A DNA stretch of 64,000 nt from Salinirussus salinus (lineage in GTDB: Archaea; Halobacteriota; Halobacteria; Halobacteriales; Haloarculaceae): assembly GCF_009831455.1 (NCBI RefSeq), contig NZ_WOWO01000002.1, forward strand, positions 806,001 to 870,000, in the 5' to 3' direction. The translations under genes and the position numbers were made by a program. The notes under the pieces were generated by a model. It had not been told where the DNA came from and did no database searches. It was given only the letters and a program-made list of their open reading frames with translations. Shown piece by piece: positions 44,888 to 53,316 of this stretch; positions within the stretch are counted from its first letter, which is position 1, and every line of letters begins with the position of its first letter.

Positions 44888-44938
44888 TTACCCGGTTGTG
44901 GGTACGCGTCGGGTAAAGGGACTTTCCATTGCCCGCGT

Positions 44939-45319
44939 TCACCGCAGGCGGAGCGCGGCGGCCGCGACCCCGCGGGGCCGGAGTTCCACGGGCCCGAGGC
45001 CGAGCCGCCGGGCGAGCGGCCCGGGCACCGCGTCGGCGCCGGCCACCGCGACGACCGCGTCGCCGACCCGTATCTCGGCAGTCTCTCCGGCCTCCGCGAG
45101 CAGCGCTGCGGCGGCGAGCAGCCGGCCGCGCTCGCCCCGGGCGAGCCGGGCGCAGGCGCTCACCGACGGAACCTGGACGCGCAGCCGACCTGCCTGGGTG
45201 CTGACCGCGAGCCGAGTCCGGTCGACTGTCACCGAGAGGTTGGCGTCGATCTCGAGCGCGGGACCGGCCCGGACCAGTGCCTGGATGGCCTCGAAGAGGC
45301 CGGTCTCGCCCTCACTCAC
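44939..45319 (-). CDS. Conserved haloarchaeal protein, unknown function
   Basis: The 126-residue protein has a helical start (GLFEAIQALVRAGPAL), beta-rich middle segments (DANLSVTVDRTRLAVSTQAG, LRVQVPSVSACARLARGERG) and an Ala/Arg-rich end. It has no membrane helix or known motif. It overlaps the preceding small gene by 8 bases and the pair probably forms one two-gene operon. I do not recognise the family. Confidence 0.75.
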   Translation of the reverse strand: MSEGETGLFEAIQALVRAGPALEIDANLSVTVDRTRLAVSTQAGRLRVQVPSVSACARLARGERGRLLAAAALLAEAGETAEIRVGDAVVAVAGADAVPGPLARRLGLGPVELRPRGVAAAALRLR

Positions 45320-45533
45320 GCTCGTTGGTCGTGATCCGCACCGTTCCGTCGACCTCCCAGTAGGCGTGCTCGGCGTCCTCGCCGGTCCTGCTCGGGACCG
45401 CGACCTCCATGTCCTCGAACTGGTAGACGATCTCCGCGCCGCGGCCGGTGAGTCGGTCGTAGAGACCGATGGCCAGCTCCGGCCAGCTCGTGGTTTCTTC
45501 GATGCGTTCTTCCGGGCCTTCCGTTTCGCTCAT
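45312..45533 (-). CDS. Small conserved haloarchaeal protein, unknown function
   Basis: A 73-residue acidic protein with one alpha/beta unit: LAIGLYDRLTGRGAEIVYQF, then EDMEVAVPSRTG, then AYWEVDGTVRIT. It is probably cytosolic. Transcription is likely leaderless, since TATAAG on the minus strand lies about 30 bases before the ATG. The same A/T element can serve the divergent photolyase gene. Its reading frame overlaps the next gene by 8 bases. Confidence 0.8.
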   Translation of the reverse strand: MSETEGPEERIEETTSWPELAIGLYDRLTGRGAEIVYQFEDMEVAVPSRTGEDAEHAYWEVDGTVRITTNERE

Positions 45534-45556
45534 GCAGACAGTAACAGGGGCGAGAG

Positions 45557-45570
45557 TAACTTATAGTTTT
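45557..45570. promoter_or_regulatory. Divergent A/T-rich promoter element (photolyase/small gene pair)
   Basis: AGTAACTTATAGTT is symmetric enough to act in both directions. It sits about 25-30 bases from the minus-strand gene start at 45533. A second box, AATTTATT near 45589-45596, is closer to the photolyase start. Confidence 0.5.
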
Positions 45571-45634
45571 GTCAACCTTTTCCGCCGGCAATTTATTCGG
45601 GTCGGGGCCCTGGCGTAGCCATGGAGTGGTCCCC

Positions 45635-47158
45635 GTGACAGTGCTCGTGCTGGGCGACCAGCTGACCCGGCAGGTCGGCCCGCTGACCGACCGGCCCGAC
45701 GACCGCGTGCTGATGGTCGAGGCCCACGAGTTCGCGCGGCGGCATCCCTATCACCCCCATAAGCTGACGCTCGTGTTCAGCGCGATGCGGCACTTCCGCG
45801 ACCGGCTGCGTGCGGACGGGCGCGCGGTCGACTACCACACCGTCGGAACGTTCCGCGAGGGGTTCGAGGCACACTTCGACGCTCACCCCGACGACACGCT
45901 GGTCGCAATGGAGCCGCCGAGCCACGGCGCGTCCGCGGGGCTGCGCGAGGCAGCCGGGGCTGCCGGCGGCGACATCGAGTTCGTGGAAAACGACCTGTTT
46001 CTGTGTGACGCCGGGAGCTTCGACGGCTGGGCCGGCGACGGGCGCCTGCGCCACGAGGACTTCTACCGGTTCATGCGCCGCCGGACGGGCTACCTGATGG
46101 AGGACGGCGACCCTGTCGGCGGGGAGTGGAACTACGACGACCAGAACCGCGAGACACCACCCGAAGGCTGGAATCCTCCGGAGCCGCCAGCCTTCGAGCC
46201 CGACGCACTCACCCGGGAGGTGGCCGAATTGGTCGAGGAGCAGTTCGCCGGCGGGTACGACGAGCCGCCCTACGGTGGGGCGTGGGCCGACCCCGGGGAG
46301 TTCCGCTGGCCGGTCACCCGCCGGGAAGCCTGCCGGGCGCTCGACGACTTCGTCACCTACCGGCTGCCGGAGTTCGGCGACTACCAGGACGCCATGCTCG
46401 AGGCGGAGTGGGCACTGTGTCACAGCCTCCTCTCGACGTCGCTGAACCTCGGTCTGCTCCACCCGCGGGAGGTCGTCGAGCGCGCCGTCGCCGCCTACCG
46501 GGAGAGGGATGCGCCGCTGCACTGCGTCGAGGGCTTCGTCCGGCAGGTGCTCGGCTGGCGGGAGTTTCTCAGACACGTCTACCGCCGGGAGATGCCCGGC
46601 CTGGCGACGGCCAATCAGCTCGGCGCCGGCGAGGACCTGCCCGACCTCTACTGGACCGGCGACACCGACATGGCCTGTCTCTCTGACGTCGTCGAGGGAG
46701 TCAGGCAGCGGGGCTACTCACACCACATCGAGCGCCTGATGGTCCTCTCGAATTTCGCCCTCGTCTACGGCGTCGAGCCCGCACAACTGAACGAGTGGTT
46801 CCACGCCGCCTACGTCGACGCCTTTCACTGGGTCACGACCCCCAACGTCGTCGAGATGGGGCTGTTCGGCGCCGGTGTCTTCGCCACCAAACCCTACGCC
46901 TCCTCGGCGAACTACATCGACCGGATGAGCGACTACTGTTCGGGCTGTCCCTACTACAAGACCAAGACCACCGGCGAGGGGGCCTGCCCGTTCAACGCGC
47001 TCTACTGGGACTTCCTGGACCGCAACGAGGACCGGCTCCGGTCGAACCACCGGATGGGGCTGGTCTACAGCCACCTCGACGACAAGGGCGAGGACCTGGC
47101 GGCGATACGCGAGCAGGCGGCCGACATCCGCGAGCGCGCCCGCGACGGCGAGCTGTAG
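45635..47158 (+). CDS. Iron-sulfur bacterial cryptochrome/(6-4) photolyase-like protein
   Basis: The 507-residue protein belongs to the FeS-BCP (PhrB-like) branch of the photolyase/cryptochrome family, which binds FAD and a 4Fe-4S cluster. Four cysteines at about residues 348, 435, 438 and 451 match the spacing of the PhrB cluster ligands (CxxC then thirteen residues). FAD-domain segments such as CVEGFVRQVLGWREFLRHVY and MVLSNFALVYGVEP are present. The start is a GTG giving MTVLVLGDQL, the usual opening; a GTG three codons earlier is also possible. Likely role: light-dependent DNA repair or light sensing in a sun-exposed organism. Confidence 0.92.
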   Translation: MTVLVLGDQLTRQVGPLTDRPDDRVLMVEAHEFARRHPYHPHKLTLVFSAMRHFRDRLRADGRAVDYHTVGTFREGFEAHFDAHPDDTLVAMEPPSHGASAGLREAAGAAGGDIEFVENDLFLCDAGSFDGWAGDGRLRHEDFYRFMRRRTGYLMEDGDPVGGEWNYDDQNRETPPEGWNPPEPPAFEPDALTREVAELVEEQFAGGYDEPPYGGAWADPGEFRWPVTRREACRALDDFVTYRLPEFGDYQDAMLEAEWALCHSLLSTSLNLGLLHPREVVERAVAAYRERDAPLHCVEGFVRQVLGWREFLRHVYRREMPGLATANQLGAGEDLPDLYWTGDTDMACLSDVVEGVRQRGYSHHIERLMVLSNFALVYGVEPAQLNEWFHAAYVDAFHWVTTPNVVEMGLFGAGVFATKPYASSANYIDRMSDYCSGCPYYKTKTTGEGACPFNALYWDFLDRNEDRLRSNHRMGLVYSHLDDKGEDLAAIREQAADIRERARDGEL

Positions 47159-47171
47159 CGGCAAGCGGCGG

Positions 47172-47507
47172 TTACCGCTCGACCTCCTCCCAGGTGTCCG
47201 ACTCGATGTACGCCCCGTCGCCGTCGGAGACACGCAGGTGTCCGTCCGTCCGGGAGGCAGTGAGTTCGCCGGTCCCGGCCGCGGCTTCCGGGGGCGACGC
47301 GTCTCCCCTCGCGTCGCGTCCCGGGGGCCGACCGCTCCGGCCGGCATCCCAGTCACCAGCCGGGCCCGACAGCGAGTCGGCGCCCAGCGCATCCCGGAGC
47401 CAGGCGGCCGCACCGGCGAGAAACGCCCGGAGGCGTACGCGGAGCCCGCCGCCGTCTTCCGGATCGGGGGTGCTGTCGGAGGGCTCGTGCTGCTCGTCGG
47501 TGTGCAT
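47172..47507 (-). CDS. Small hypothetical protein with disordered middle
   Basis: A 111-residue protein with an acidic start, a short amphipathic helix (LRVRLRAFLAGAAAWLRDAL), a Gly/Arg/Pro-rich disordered middle and a compact end (HLRVSDGDGAYIESDTWEEV). The end looks like a small beta hairpin shared by some haloarchaeal short proteins. It is convergent with the photolyase gene, 13 bases from its stop. No function is known, and the call rests on reading-frame length and acidic composition. Confidence 0.6.
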   Translation of the reverse strand: MHTDEQHEPSDSTPDPEDGGGLRVRLRAFLAGAAAWLRDALGADSLSGPAGDWDAGRSGRPPGRDARGDASPPEAAAGTGELTASRTDGHLRVSDGDGAYIESDTWEEVER

Positions 47508-47581
47508 GCGAGTGCCGATGACAGTTGGATGTCAACGTATTAAACAGTTTGGACCGGCGGGTCACGGCGCCCCGGTCCGCG

Positions 47582-48403
47582 TCAGTCGAGCTCGACCCGC
47601 TCGACGATGTTGTCGCTCGCCTCGTGGGTGTTGACCGCGACGATCCGGACAAGGTCCTCGAGCCCGGAGTCCTGGAGTTTCGCTTTCAGGAGGTTGTCGA
47701 CCTGGTAGACGCCGGCGGCGTTGGTCATCTCGATCTCCACGAGGACCGGAGCGCCGTTCCCGGGGGAGAGAGTCACGTTCTGGATCGCCTGGCTCGAGAC
47801 GGTGTTGATCCCCCGTCCGCCCCGCTCGTAGGGGATCCGCGACCTGCCGTACTCCATGTCCAGCGCGTCCGCGACCCGGACGACGCCCGCCTCCATCGTC
47901 AGCGGGTCCTCCTCGGTGTGGTGACAGAGGATGGCGTGGAGCACCTCGCCTTTCATCCGGACCGCCGGCTCGGTGTCGTAGAACTGCGGCAGCAGGCGGT
48001 CGAGGATGTCGGCCGCGAGCGGGATCGAGTAGTAGGGGTGGTCGTCGCGGTGGACGACGTGGCCGATGTCGTGGAGGACGGCCGCGAGTGCGACGATCAC
48101 CGGCTCGTCGGCTTCCTCCAGGCCGTGGTCGGCCGCGCCATTAAAGTCGACGCCGCCGGCCTTGAGCAGGCTGTAGAGCGTCAGCGCCCGGTTCCGGACG
48201 ATCTCGATGTGTTTGGTGCCGTGGTCGTTGTACCGCTTGCGCTTGACGGGGTTGACGTTCTGGGCCTCCAGATACGCCCGGACCTCGGCGTCGTCGTCGA
48301 CGACGGCCATTACCTCCTGGAGTCGTTCGTCGGGGAACGGATGCTCGCCGTCGGGGTCGAACGCCCAGGATTCGGGCGAGTCCCCGCTCGTCTCGTCGAC
48401 CAT
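47582..48403 (-). CDS. HD-domain metal-dependent phosphohydrolase
   Basis: The 273-residue protein has the HD-domain metal ligands in order: H in YNDHGTKHIEIVRN, the HD pair in AVLHDIGHVVHRDDHPYYS, H in LCHHTEED and D in VRVADALDME. The C-terminal part (QNVTLSPGNGAPVLVEIEMT) is a beta-rich domain seen in archaeal relatives. Such enzymes hydrolyse phosphate esters, often of nucleotides; the substrate here is unknown. The peroxiredoxin gene ends 30 bases upstream on the same strand. Confidence 0.9.
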   Translation of the reverse strand: MVDETSGDSPESWAFDPDGEHPFPDERLQEVMAVVDDDAEVRAYLEAQNVNPVKRKRYNDHGTKHIEIVRNRALTLYSLLKAGGVDFNGAADHGLEEADEPVIVALAAVLHDIGHVVHRDDHPYYSIPLAADILDRLLPQFYDTEPAVRMKGEVLHAILCHHTEEDPLTMEAGVVRVADALDMEYGRSRIPYERGGRGINTVSSQAIQNVTLSPGNGAPVLVEIEMTNAAGVYQVDNLLKAKLQDSGLEDLVRIVAVNTHEASDNIVERVELD

Positions 48404-48433
48404 ACCGGACCGACGACGGCCCAGGTCAAAAAC

Positions 48434-48907
48434 TCACGCCTCGTGGACGGCCTCGAGGACCTCGTCGTAGTCGGGCTCGACACCCGGGTCGTCGCTCACC
48501 CACGCGTAGGTGACCGTCCCGTCGCCGTCGACGACGAACACCGCGCGCTTCGCGACGTCGTGGACACCCAGTGCCTCGAAGTCCATCGACGCGTCGTAGG
48601 CCTCGATGACGTCCTTGTCGGCGTCGCTCACGAGGTCGAAGGTCAAATCGAGCTTGTCGCGGAACTCGTTGAGCGCGAACGGGGAGTCGACGCTGACGCC
48701 GTAGACGGAGCCGCCGGCCTCCTGAAACTCCTCCAGGCGGTCCTGGAAGGTGTTCATCTCGTGGCTGCAGACGCTGGTGAAGGCGCCCGGAAAGAACGCG
48801 AGGACCAGCGGCGCTTCGTCGAGGCTCTCCTCGAGGTCGAACTCCTCGACGTCGCCGTTGGCGAGCGGTGCGGTGAACGCGGGGGCGGTGTCGCCTGTCG
48901 AAACCAT
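48434..48907 (-). CDS. Peroxiredoxin (AhpC/TSA family), single-cysteine type
   Basis: The 157-residue thioredoxin-fold peroxidase reduces hydroperoxides. Its active-site motif is FFPGAFTSVCSHEM around residues 38-51, with the peroxidatic Cys at about 47. No other cysteine is present, so it must use an external thiol for resolution (1-Cys mechanism). The remainder (VYGVSVDSPFALNEFRDKL, VVDGDGTVTYAWVSDDPGV) is canonical. Confidence 0.94.
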   Translation of the reverse strand: MVSTGDTAPAFTAPLANGDVEEFDLEESLDEAPLVLAFFPGAFTSVCSHEMNTFQDRLEEFQEAGGSVYGVSVDSPFALNEFRDKLDLTFDLVSDADKDVIEAYDASMDFEALGVHDVAKRAVFVVDGDGTVTYAWVSDDPGVEPDYDEVLEAVHEA

Positions 48908-48988
48908 ATCCTTGGGATTGCCGCTCCTCGTGTATTATCGTTGTGACTTCGTCTCCCCGAGCCGGCCCGCGGCGGGCGGCAGGCGGAG

Positions 48989-49243
48989 TCACTCGCTCAG
49001 GGCGTCGGTCGGGTCGCCGAAGGTGTCCGCGAGCCCGTCGGCCACGGCCATCTCGGTCACGTACTCCGAGACCTGTTCCGAGTCAGTCCAGTCGGGCGGT
49101 ACCTCCCGGCGTGTCGTCTCCCGGGCCTGCGTCTCGACGACCTCCTCCGTTCCAGTCACGTCCAGAAAGAGCACCCGGAGGCGTTCGGAGTCCCCCCGGC
49201 CGTCCCCCTGTGACGGGTCGGGGTCCGACAGGTCGCCGCTCAT
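48989..49243 (-). CDS. Small hypothetical acidic protein
   Basis: An 84-residue protein starting MSGDLSDPDPSQGDGRG. It has one predicted strand (LRVLFLDVTGTEEVVE) and a helical end (SEQVSEYVTEMAVADGLADT). A 44-residue N-terminal extension in the same frame has shadow-like composition and is not accepted. It lies 81 bases before the peroxiredoxin start on the same strand. The family is not recognised. Confidence 0.65.
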   Translation of the reverse strand: MSGDLSDPDPSQGDGRGDSERLRVLFLDVTGTEEVVETQARETTRREVPPDWTDSEQVSEYVTEMAVADGLADTFGDPTDALSE

Positions 49244-49436
49244 CGCGACCGCCCTCCGGTCGCCCGCTCCCGACCTCCGGTCCCGCCACCGCCCCGGTTG
49301 TGAGTTGTTAACACAGTGAGTCACCGATCCCCGAGACTCGTCTTCAGTATTCGCTACACAAGCCGGCGTAGCCATCCCTTACGCCCGGGCCCGCGGAGAC
49401 CGGAACCACTACCTCGCCGGGTCGCGACGGAGCGGT

Positions 49437-49850
49437 ATGCTCCCGACCGGACTGGTGCTCGCGCTGGGTGCGATGGTCTGCTGGGGCGTCTGGACCCTGT
49501 TCGCGACGCTGGCGACGCGGTCGCTGGCCCCCGAGGCCGCGATGGTCGTCTCCTACACGACCGGCGCCGCGCTCGCGCTCGGCTACGTGGTCATCTCGCG
49601 TGGGGCACCCTCCCTGCCCGGGCGAGGTGTGGCCTTCGCCGGGCTGGCCGGCGTGTTCGCCGGCGCCGGTGCGGTCGCCTTCTACGCCGGCCTGGCGGAG
49701 GGGAACTCGGCGGTCGTCACGACCGTCAGCGCGCTGTACTTCGTCGTCGCGGCCCTGCTCGGCGTGGCCGTGCTCGGCGAGTCGCTCGGGCTGCGTGACG
49801 TGGCCGGGGTCGGCTTCGCGGTGCTGGCCATCGCGCTGCTGGCGACCTGA
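49437..49850 (+). CDS. EamA-type half transporter (DMT superfamily)
   Basis: A 137-residue membrane protein consisting of one EamA repeat with about five helices: LVLALGAMVCWGVWTLFATL, AAMVVSYTTGAALALGYVVI, a third around VAFAGLAGVFAGAGAVAFYAGLA, a fourth containing ALYFVVAALLGVAVLGE, and VAGVGFAVLAIALLAT. Full-length drug/metabolite transporters have two such repeats, so this one would work as a dimer, like SMR-type proteins. The substrate cannot be inferred. It precedes aroC by 71 bases on the same strand. Confidence 0.88.
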   Translation: MLPTGLVLALGAMVCWGVWTLFATLATRSLAPEAAMVVSYTTGAALALGYVVISRGAPSLPGRGVAFAGLAGVFAGAGAVAFYAGLAEGNSAVVTTVSALYFVVAALLGVAVLGESLGLRDVAGVGFAVLAIALLAT

Positions 49851-49921
49851 CCCGCGGCTGGACGCCCGTCGCGGCGGAGACACTGCAAAGGCTAAGTGTC
49901 GGGATCCACGACGTGGGTGCA

Positions 49922-51145
49922 ATGAACGGCAACCGCTTCGGGCGGCTCTTCCAGGTGACCACCTTCGGGGAGTCCCACGGGGAGGCGATGGGCTGTACGG
50001 TCTCGGGCTGTCCCGCCGGGGTCGAACTGAACGAGGCGGAGATCCAGGCAGAACTGGACCGTCGCAAGCCCGGCCAGTCGATGATCACCACCTCCCGTGG
50101 CGAACCCGACGAGGTCTCGATCAAGTCCGGGCTACAGGACGGCTACACGACCGGCACGCCGCTGGGGATGGTCATCCAGAACAAGGACGCCCGCTCGGGC
50201 AAGTACGAACCCTTCGTCACGGCACCCCGGCCCTCACACGGCGACTTCACCTACTCCGCGAAGTTCGGCACGCGCAACTGGGGCGGGGGCGGGCGCTCCT
50301 CGGCCCGCGAGACGGTCAACTGGGTGGCCGCCGGCGCGGTCGCCAAGCAGGTCCTCGACCAGTCGGACTACGACATTCGAGTCAAGGCCCATGTCAACCA
50401 GGTCGGCGACATCGAGGCTCCCGAGGTGAGCTTCGAGGAGATGCTCGAACACACCGAGGACAACGAGGTGCGGTGTGCCCACCCCGAGACCGCCGAACGG
50501 ATGCGCGAGGCCATCGACCAGTACCAGAAAGAGGGTGACTCTATCGGCGGCTCGGTCTACTTCGAGTGTCGCGGCGTCCCCCGGGGGCTCGGCGCGCCCC
50601 GCTTCGACTCGTTTCCCGCGCGGCTCGGGCAGGCGATGTTCTCGGTCCCGGCGACGACTGCCTTCCAGTTCGGGAAGGGTCGGGACGCCCGCACGATGCG
50701 TGGCACCGAGCGCAACGAGGACTGGGAGTTCGACGACGGCTCCCGCGAGGAGGTCGTCAGCGAGGCCGGCGACCCGGTCCCGGAGGGCAACGACCACGGC
50801 GGTCTCCAGGGGGGTATCACCACCGGCGAACCCATCTACGGCGAGGTGACCTGGCACGCGCCGACCTCGATCCCCTCGACCCAGGAGACTGTCGACTGGG
50901 AGACCGGTGAGCGCAAGGAGATCCAGGTCGTCGGCCGCCACGACCCCGTCCTGATGCCCCGGGCCGTCCCGGTCGTGGAGGCGATGCTCCGGCTCACGGT
51001 CCTGGATTTCATGCTGCTGGGCGGGCGGATCAACCCCGACCGCCTCGACGACCGCCCCGGCGAGTACGACACCGACTACCACCCGGAGAGCCCGGTCGAC
51101 GACCCCGACGACGCTGACACGAAAGCCGACACTATCGACGGGTGA
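49922..51145 (+). CDS. aroC: Chorismate synthase
   Basis: The 407-residue enzyme makes chorismate, the last step of the shikimate pathway, using reduced FMN. Signature segments are GRLFQVTTFGESHGEAMG at residues 6-23, PRPSHGDFTYSAKFGTRNWG with GGGGRSSARET, and NDHGGLQGGITTGEPI. The C-terminal 30 residues are an acidic tail beyond the family core. An ATG was chosen over a GTG nine bases upstream because the conserved N terminus begins here. Its product feeds aromatic amino acids and MenF. Confidence 0.96.
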   Translation: MNGNRFGRLFQVTTFGESHGEAMGCTVSGCPAGVELNEAEIQAELDRRKPGQSMITTSRGEPDEVSIKSGLQDGYTTGTPLGMVIQNKDARSGKYEPFVTAPRPSHGDFTYSAKFGTRNWGGGGRSSARETVNWVAAGAVAKQVLDQSDYDIRVKAHVNQVGDIEAPEVSFEEMLEHTEDNEVRCAHPETAERMREAIDQYQKEGDSIGGSVYFECRGVPRGLGAPRFDSFPARLGQAMFSVPATTAFQFGKGRDARTMRGTERNEDWEFDDGSREEVVSEAGDPVPEGNDHGGLQGGITTGEPIYGEVTWHAPTSIPSTQETVDWETGERKEIQVVGRHDPVLMPRAVPVVEAMLRLTVLDFMLLGGRINPDRLDDRPGEYDTDYHPESPVDDPDDADTKADTIDG

Positions 51146-51292
51146 CGCGACGCGGCTTCCCGGAGCGTGTCCGCCGACCCGAAACGCTAAGGCTGTCTTA
51201 CCGCTTACACGGTGTGTGCAGGACGCGAACGACGACGAACCGGTCGGACGTGTTGCTGACGGAAACTCCCCCGACCGGAGTCCCCGATACCG

Positions 51293-52213
51293 ATGTTCGA
51301 ACCGACGCTGAGTCTGAGTCGAGCGGCAGGGCAGCTCGCATTCGACGGGTACGCCGAGGTGGCGCCCTTTCAGCCGGACCTGCCGAGTGGCTACCTGGAG
51401 CGGCGGTACGCGAACGGTGCCTCCCGGTTCGTCGACGTGGACGGCGCCCGCGTCCACTACCGCGACGAGGGGCCACGTGACGGACCCACGCTGGTCGCCC
51501 TCCACGGGATGTACTCCTCGCTTCACACCTGGGACGACTGGGTCGAGGCGCTGACCGACCGGGTCCGCGTCGTCCGGATGGACCTGCCCGGCTTCGGCCT
51601 GACCGGCCCCACCACCGCCGGGACCTACGACATGCCCTACTACGTCGACGTCCTGGAGGCGTTCTGCAGGCGACTCGACCTCGGCGAGGTGGCGCTTGCG
51701 GGCAACTCGATGGGTGGCGGGGTCGCCTGGCGGGTCGCCGCCGAGCACCCCGGGCTGGTCGACCGGCTGCTCCTGCTGGATTCGGTCGGCCGGCAGGTCG
51801 TCCCCGACGGGGCCGAGTTCCTCGTCCAGCCGGGAGTCAGCGTCGTGCCGCGGTATCTCACACCGCGGGCGGCCTTCCGGGAGATCCTCCGGGACGCCTA
51901 CGGCGACCCCTCGAAGCTCGAGCGCGGGGACGTCCGCCGGTACCACGACCTGCTCCGGCGTACGGGGAACCGGCGGGCGGTCCTCTCCCTGCTGCGGGCG
52001 GCCTCGCCCGCCGACGTCGACCCGGCCGAAGTCACCTGTCCGACCCTCGTACAGTGGGGGGAGCGAGACACCTGGCTCCCGCTCTCGCTGGGGGAGAAGC
52101 TGGCCGGCGAGATCCCCGACGGGAGGCTCCGGACCTACGAGGGCGTCGGGCACATCCCGATGGAAGAGGCCCCGGCCGCGACCGCCGCCGACGCCGTCGA
52201 GTTCCTGACCTGA
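51293..52213 (+). CDS. Alpha/beta hydrolase
   Basis: The 306-residue protein has the alpha/beta hydrolase motifs in order: LVALHGMYSSLHTW (oxyanion loop), the nucleophile elbow LAGNSMGGG with Ser139, WGERDTWLP (acid) and GVGHIPMEEAP (histidine). It resembles haloalkane dehalogenase/epoxide hydrolase-type and meta-cleavage hydrolases but the nucleophile is Ser, so esterase or C-C hydrolase activity is likelier. The substrate is unknown. The next gene starts 70 bases downstream. Confidence 0.92.
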   Translation: MFEPTLSLSRAAGQLAFDGYAEVAPFQPDLPSGYLERRYANGASRFVDVDGARVHYRDEGPRDGPTLVALHGMYSSLHTWDDWVEALTDRVRVVRMDLPGFGLTGPTTAGTYDMPYYVDVLEAFCRRLDLGEVALAGNSMGGGVAWRVAAEHPGLVDRLLLLDSVGRQVVPDGAEFLVQPGVSVVPRYLTPRAAFREILRDAYGDPSKLERGDVRRYHDLLRRTGNRRAVLSLLRAASPADVDPAEVTCPTLVQWGERDTWLPLSLGEKLAGEIPDGRLRTYEGVGHIPMEEAPAATAADAVEFLT

Positions 52214-52282
52214 GCGGTCGTGGCGATAGCCGCTCGTCTGCAGAGCGCAAGCGCCAAGACCGTCGTGGGCCGACGGGTGAGC

Positions 52283-53038
52283 ATGACGACCATCGTCGTG
52301 CTTGCGGACCCGCCGGCGCCCGGCGTCGCGTCGCCCGGGCTCGCCGCAGGGACCCCACTCTCGGAAGCGGAGGCGGCACGGCTCTACGAGGCGATGCTGG
52401 TCGACGTCTGCCGGACGGTCCAGGCCGGCGGCGCGGACCTGCTCGTCAACTATCCGCCGGCCGACCGGGCGCCGGTCGACGAGCCCGAGCGGGCGTTGCG
52501 GGATGCGCTGGCCGACGAGCTCGAGGAGCCCGCCGAGGCCCGATACGAGGTCCAGGTCGGCGAGACCTTCGCCGGGCGGGTCGGCAACACGGTCACTCAC
52601 CTGCTGGAGGAGGAGGGTGAGCGGCAGGTCGCCGTGACGACCCCCGCCGCGCCCTTCCTCCGGCGGGACCACGTCGGCGGGCTGGGGATGTCGCTGCGGA
52701 CCGAGGAGGTCGCGCTCGCACCCGCGTGGGGCGGCCGCGTCGCGCTGGCGGGCTTTACCGAGCCGATCGACTTCACGGACGCCTTCGCCGCGCCGGCGGT
52801 GGAGACGCTGGCAATGCGGGCACGCGACGCCGGACTGTCGGTCGACTTCCTGCCGCGACAGCCGGTGGTGGAGACGTCCGCGGACCTCGCGGACGCGGTG
52901 GCGTACGCGACTGCCCGCGTGCGAGCCGAGCGACTGGTTCCCGGGCGGACGGTCGGAGTTATCGAGGACCTGGGGCTGCGTGCGGTCGAGGCCGGGGGGG
53001 AGACGCTGACGGTGAGTCGCGAGTCCGACAACTCTTAG
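52283..53038 (+). CDS. Conserved haloarchaeal protein, possibly GT-A/DUF2064-like
   Basis: The 251-residue protein starts MTTIVVLADPPAPGVASPGL, followed by LSEAEAARLYEAMLVDVCRT. This beginning is reminiscent of DUF2064 and CofC-like nucleotidyltransferase folds, but the later metal-binding aspartates of that fold are not clear. A central segment (LALAPAWGGRVALAGFTEPI-like, around residues 150-170) and VGVIEDLGLRAVEAGG at the end seem conserved. It is the last protein gene before tRNA-Ser(TGA). Function is not established. Confidence 0.75.
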   Translation: MTTIVVLADPPAPGVASPGLAAGTPLSEAEAARLYEAMLVDVCRTVQAGGADLLVNYPPADRAPVDEPERALRDALADELEEPAEARYEVQVGETFAGRVGNTVTHLLEEEGERQVAVTTPAAPFLRRDHVGGLGMSLRTEEVALAPAWGGRVALAGFTEPIDFTDAFAAPAVETLAMRARDAGLSVDFLPRQPVVETSADLADAVAYATARVRAERLVPGRTVGVIEDLGLRAVEAGGETLTVSRESDNS

Positions 53039-53064
53039 ACCGCGCGGACGGTAGGCCCGCGTGC

Positions 53065-53148
53065 GGTGGGGTGGCGGAGCGGCCTAACGCGCCTGCCTTG
53101 AGAGCAGGTGTCCGAGAGGACTCATGGGTTCAAATCCCATCCCCACCG
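53065..53148 (+). tRNA. tRNA-Ser (anticodon TGA)
   Basis: The 84-base class II tRNA has acceptor GGTGGGG/CCCCACC and serine discriminator G. The anticodon stem CCTGC/GCAGG holds loop CTTGAGA (anticodon TGA), the variable arm is long, and the T arm reads ATGGGTTCAAATCCCAT. It starts 26 bases after the preceding stop codon. Its 3' end is duplicated at 53293-53316. Confidence 0.96.
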
Positions 53149-53152
53149 TCAG
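53129..53152 (+). repeat. Direct repeat, copy 1 (3' end of tRNA-Ser)
   Basis: These 24 bases run from TTCAAATCCCATCCCCACC through the discriminator and four bases beyond the tRNA. They are repeated exactly at 53293-53316, 164 bases downstream. Confidence 0.85.
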
Positions 53153-53316
53153 ACTCCCTGCAGTCGTCTGACGAGCCCTGCCTCGCCTTACTCGGCAGGA
53201 CACCGTGAGTGCGCGGCGCATCAACGCGCCGCGCCGAACGTGACGTGGGATTTGAACTACGCGAGACGAACACAGCGAGTCTCGCCATCGAGTTCAAATC
53301 CCATCCCCACCGTCAG
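53153..53316 (+). repeat. tRNA-Ser-associated 164-base satellite unit
   Basis: The spacer between the two 24-base copies has a GC-rich hairpin (GCGCGGCGC/GCGCCGCGC type) and then the left arm GACGTGGGATTTGAA at 53242-53256. A stem GCGAGAC/GTCTCGC follows, and the unit closes with the right arm TTCAAATCCCA of copy 2, so it can fold into a long hairpin. The left arm is identical to that in the tRNA-Thr satellite at 57677-57691. It does not pair fully with the local T arm (GTGGG against CCCAT). Confidence 0.7.
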
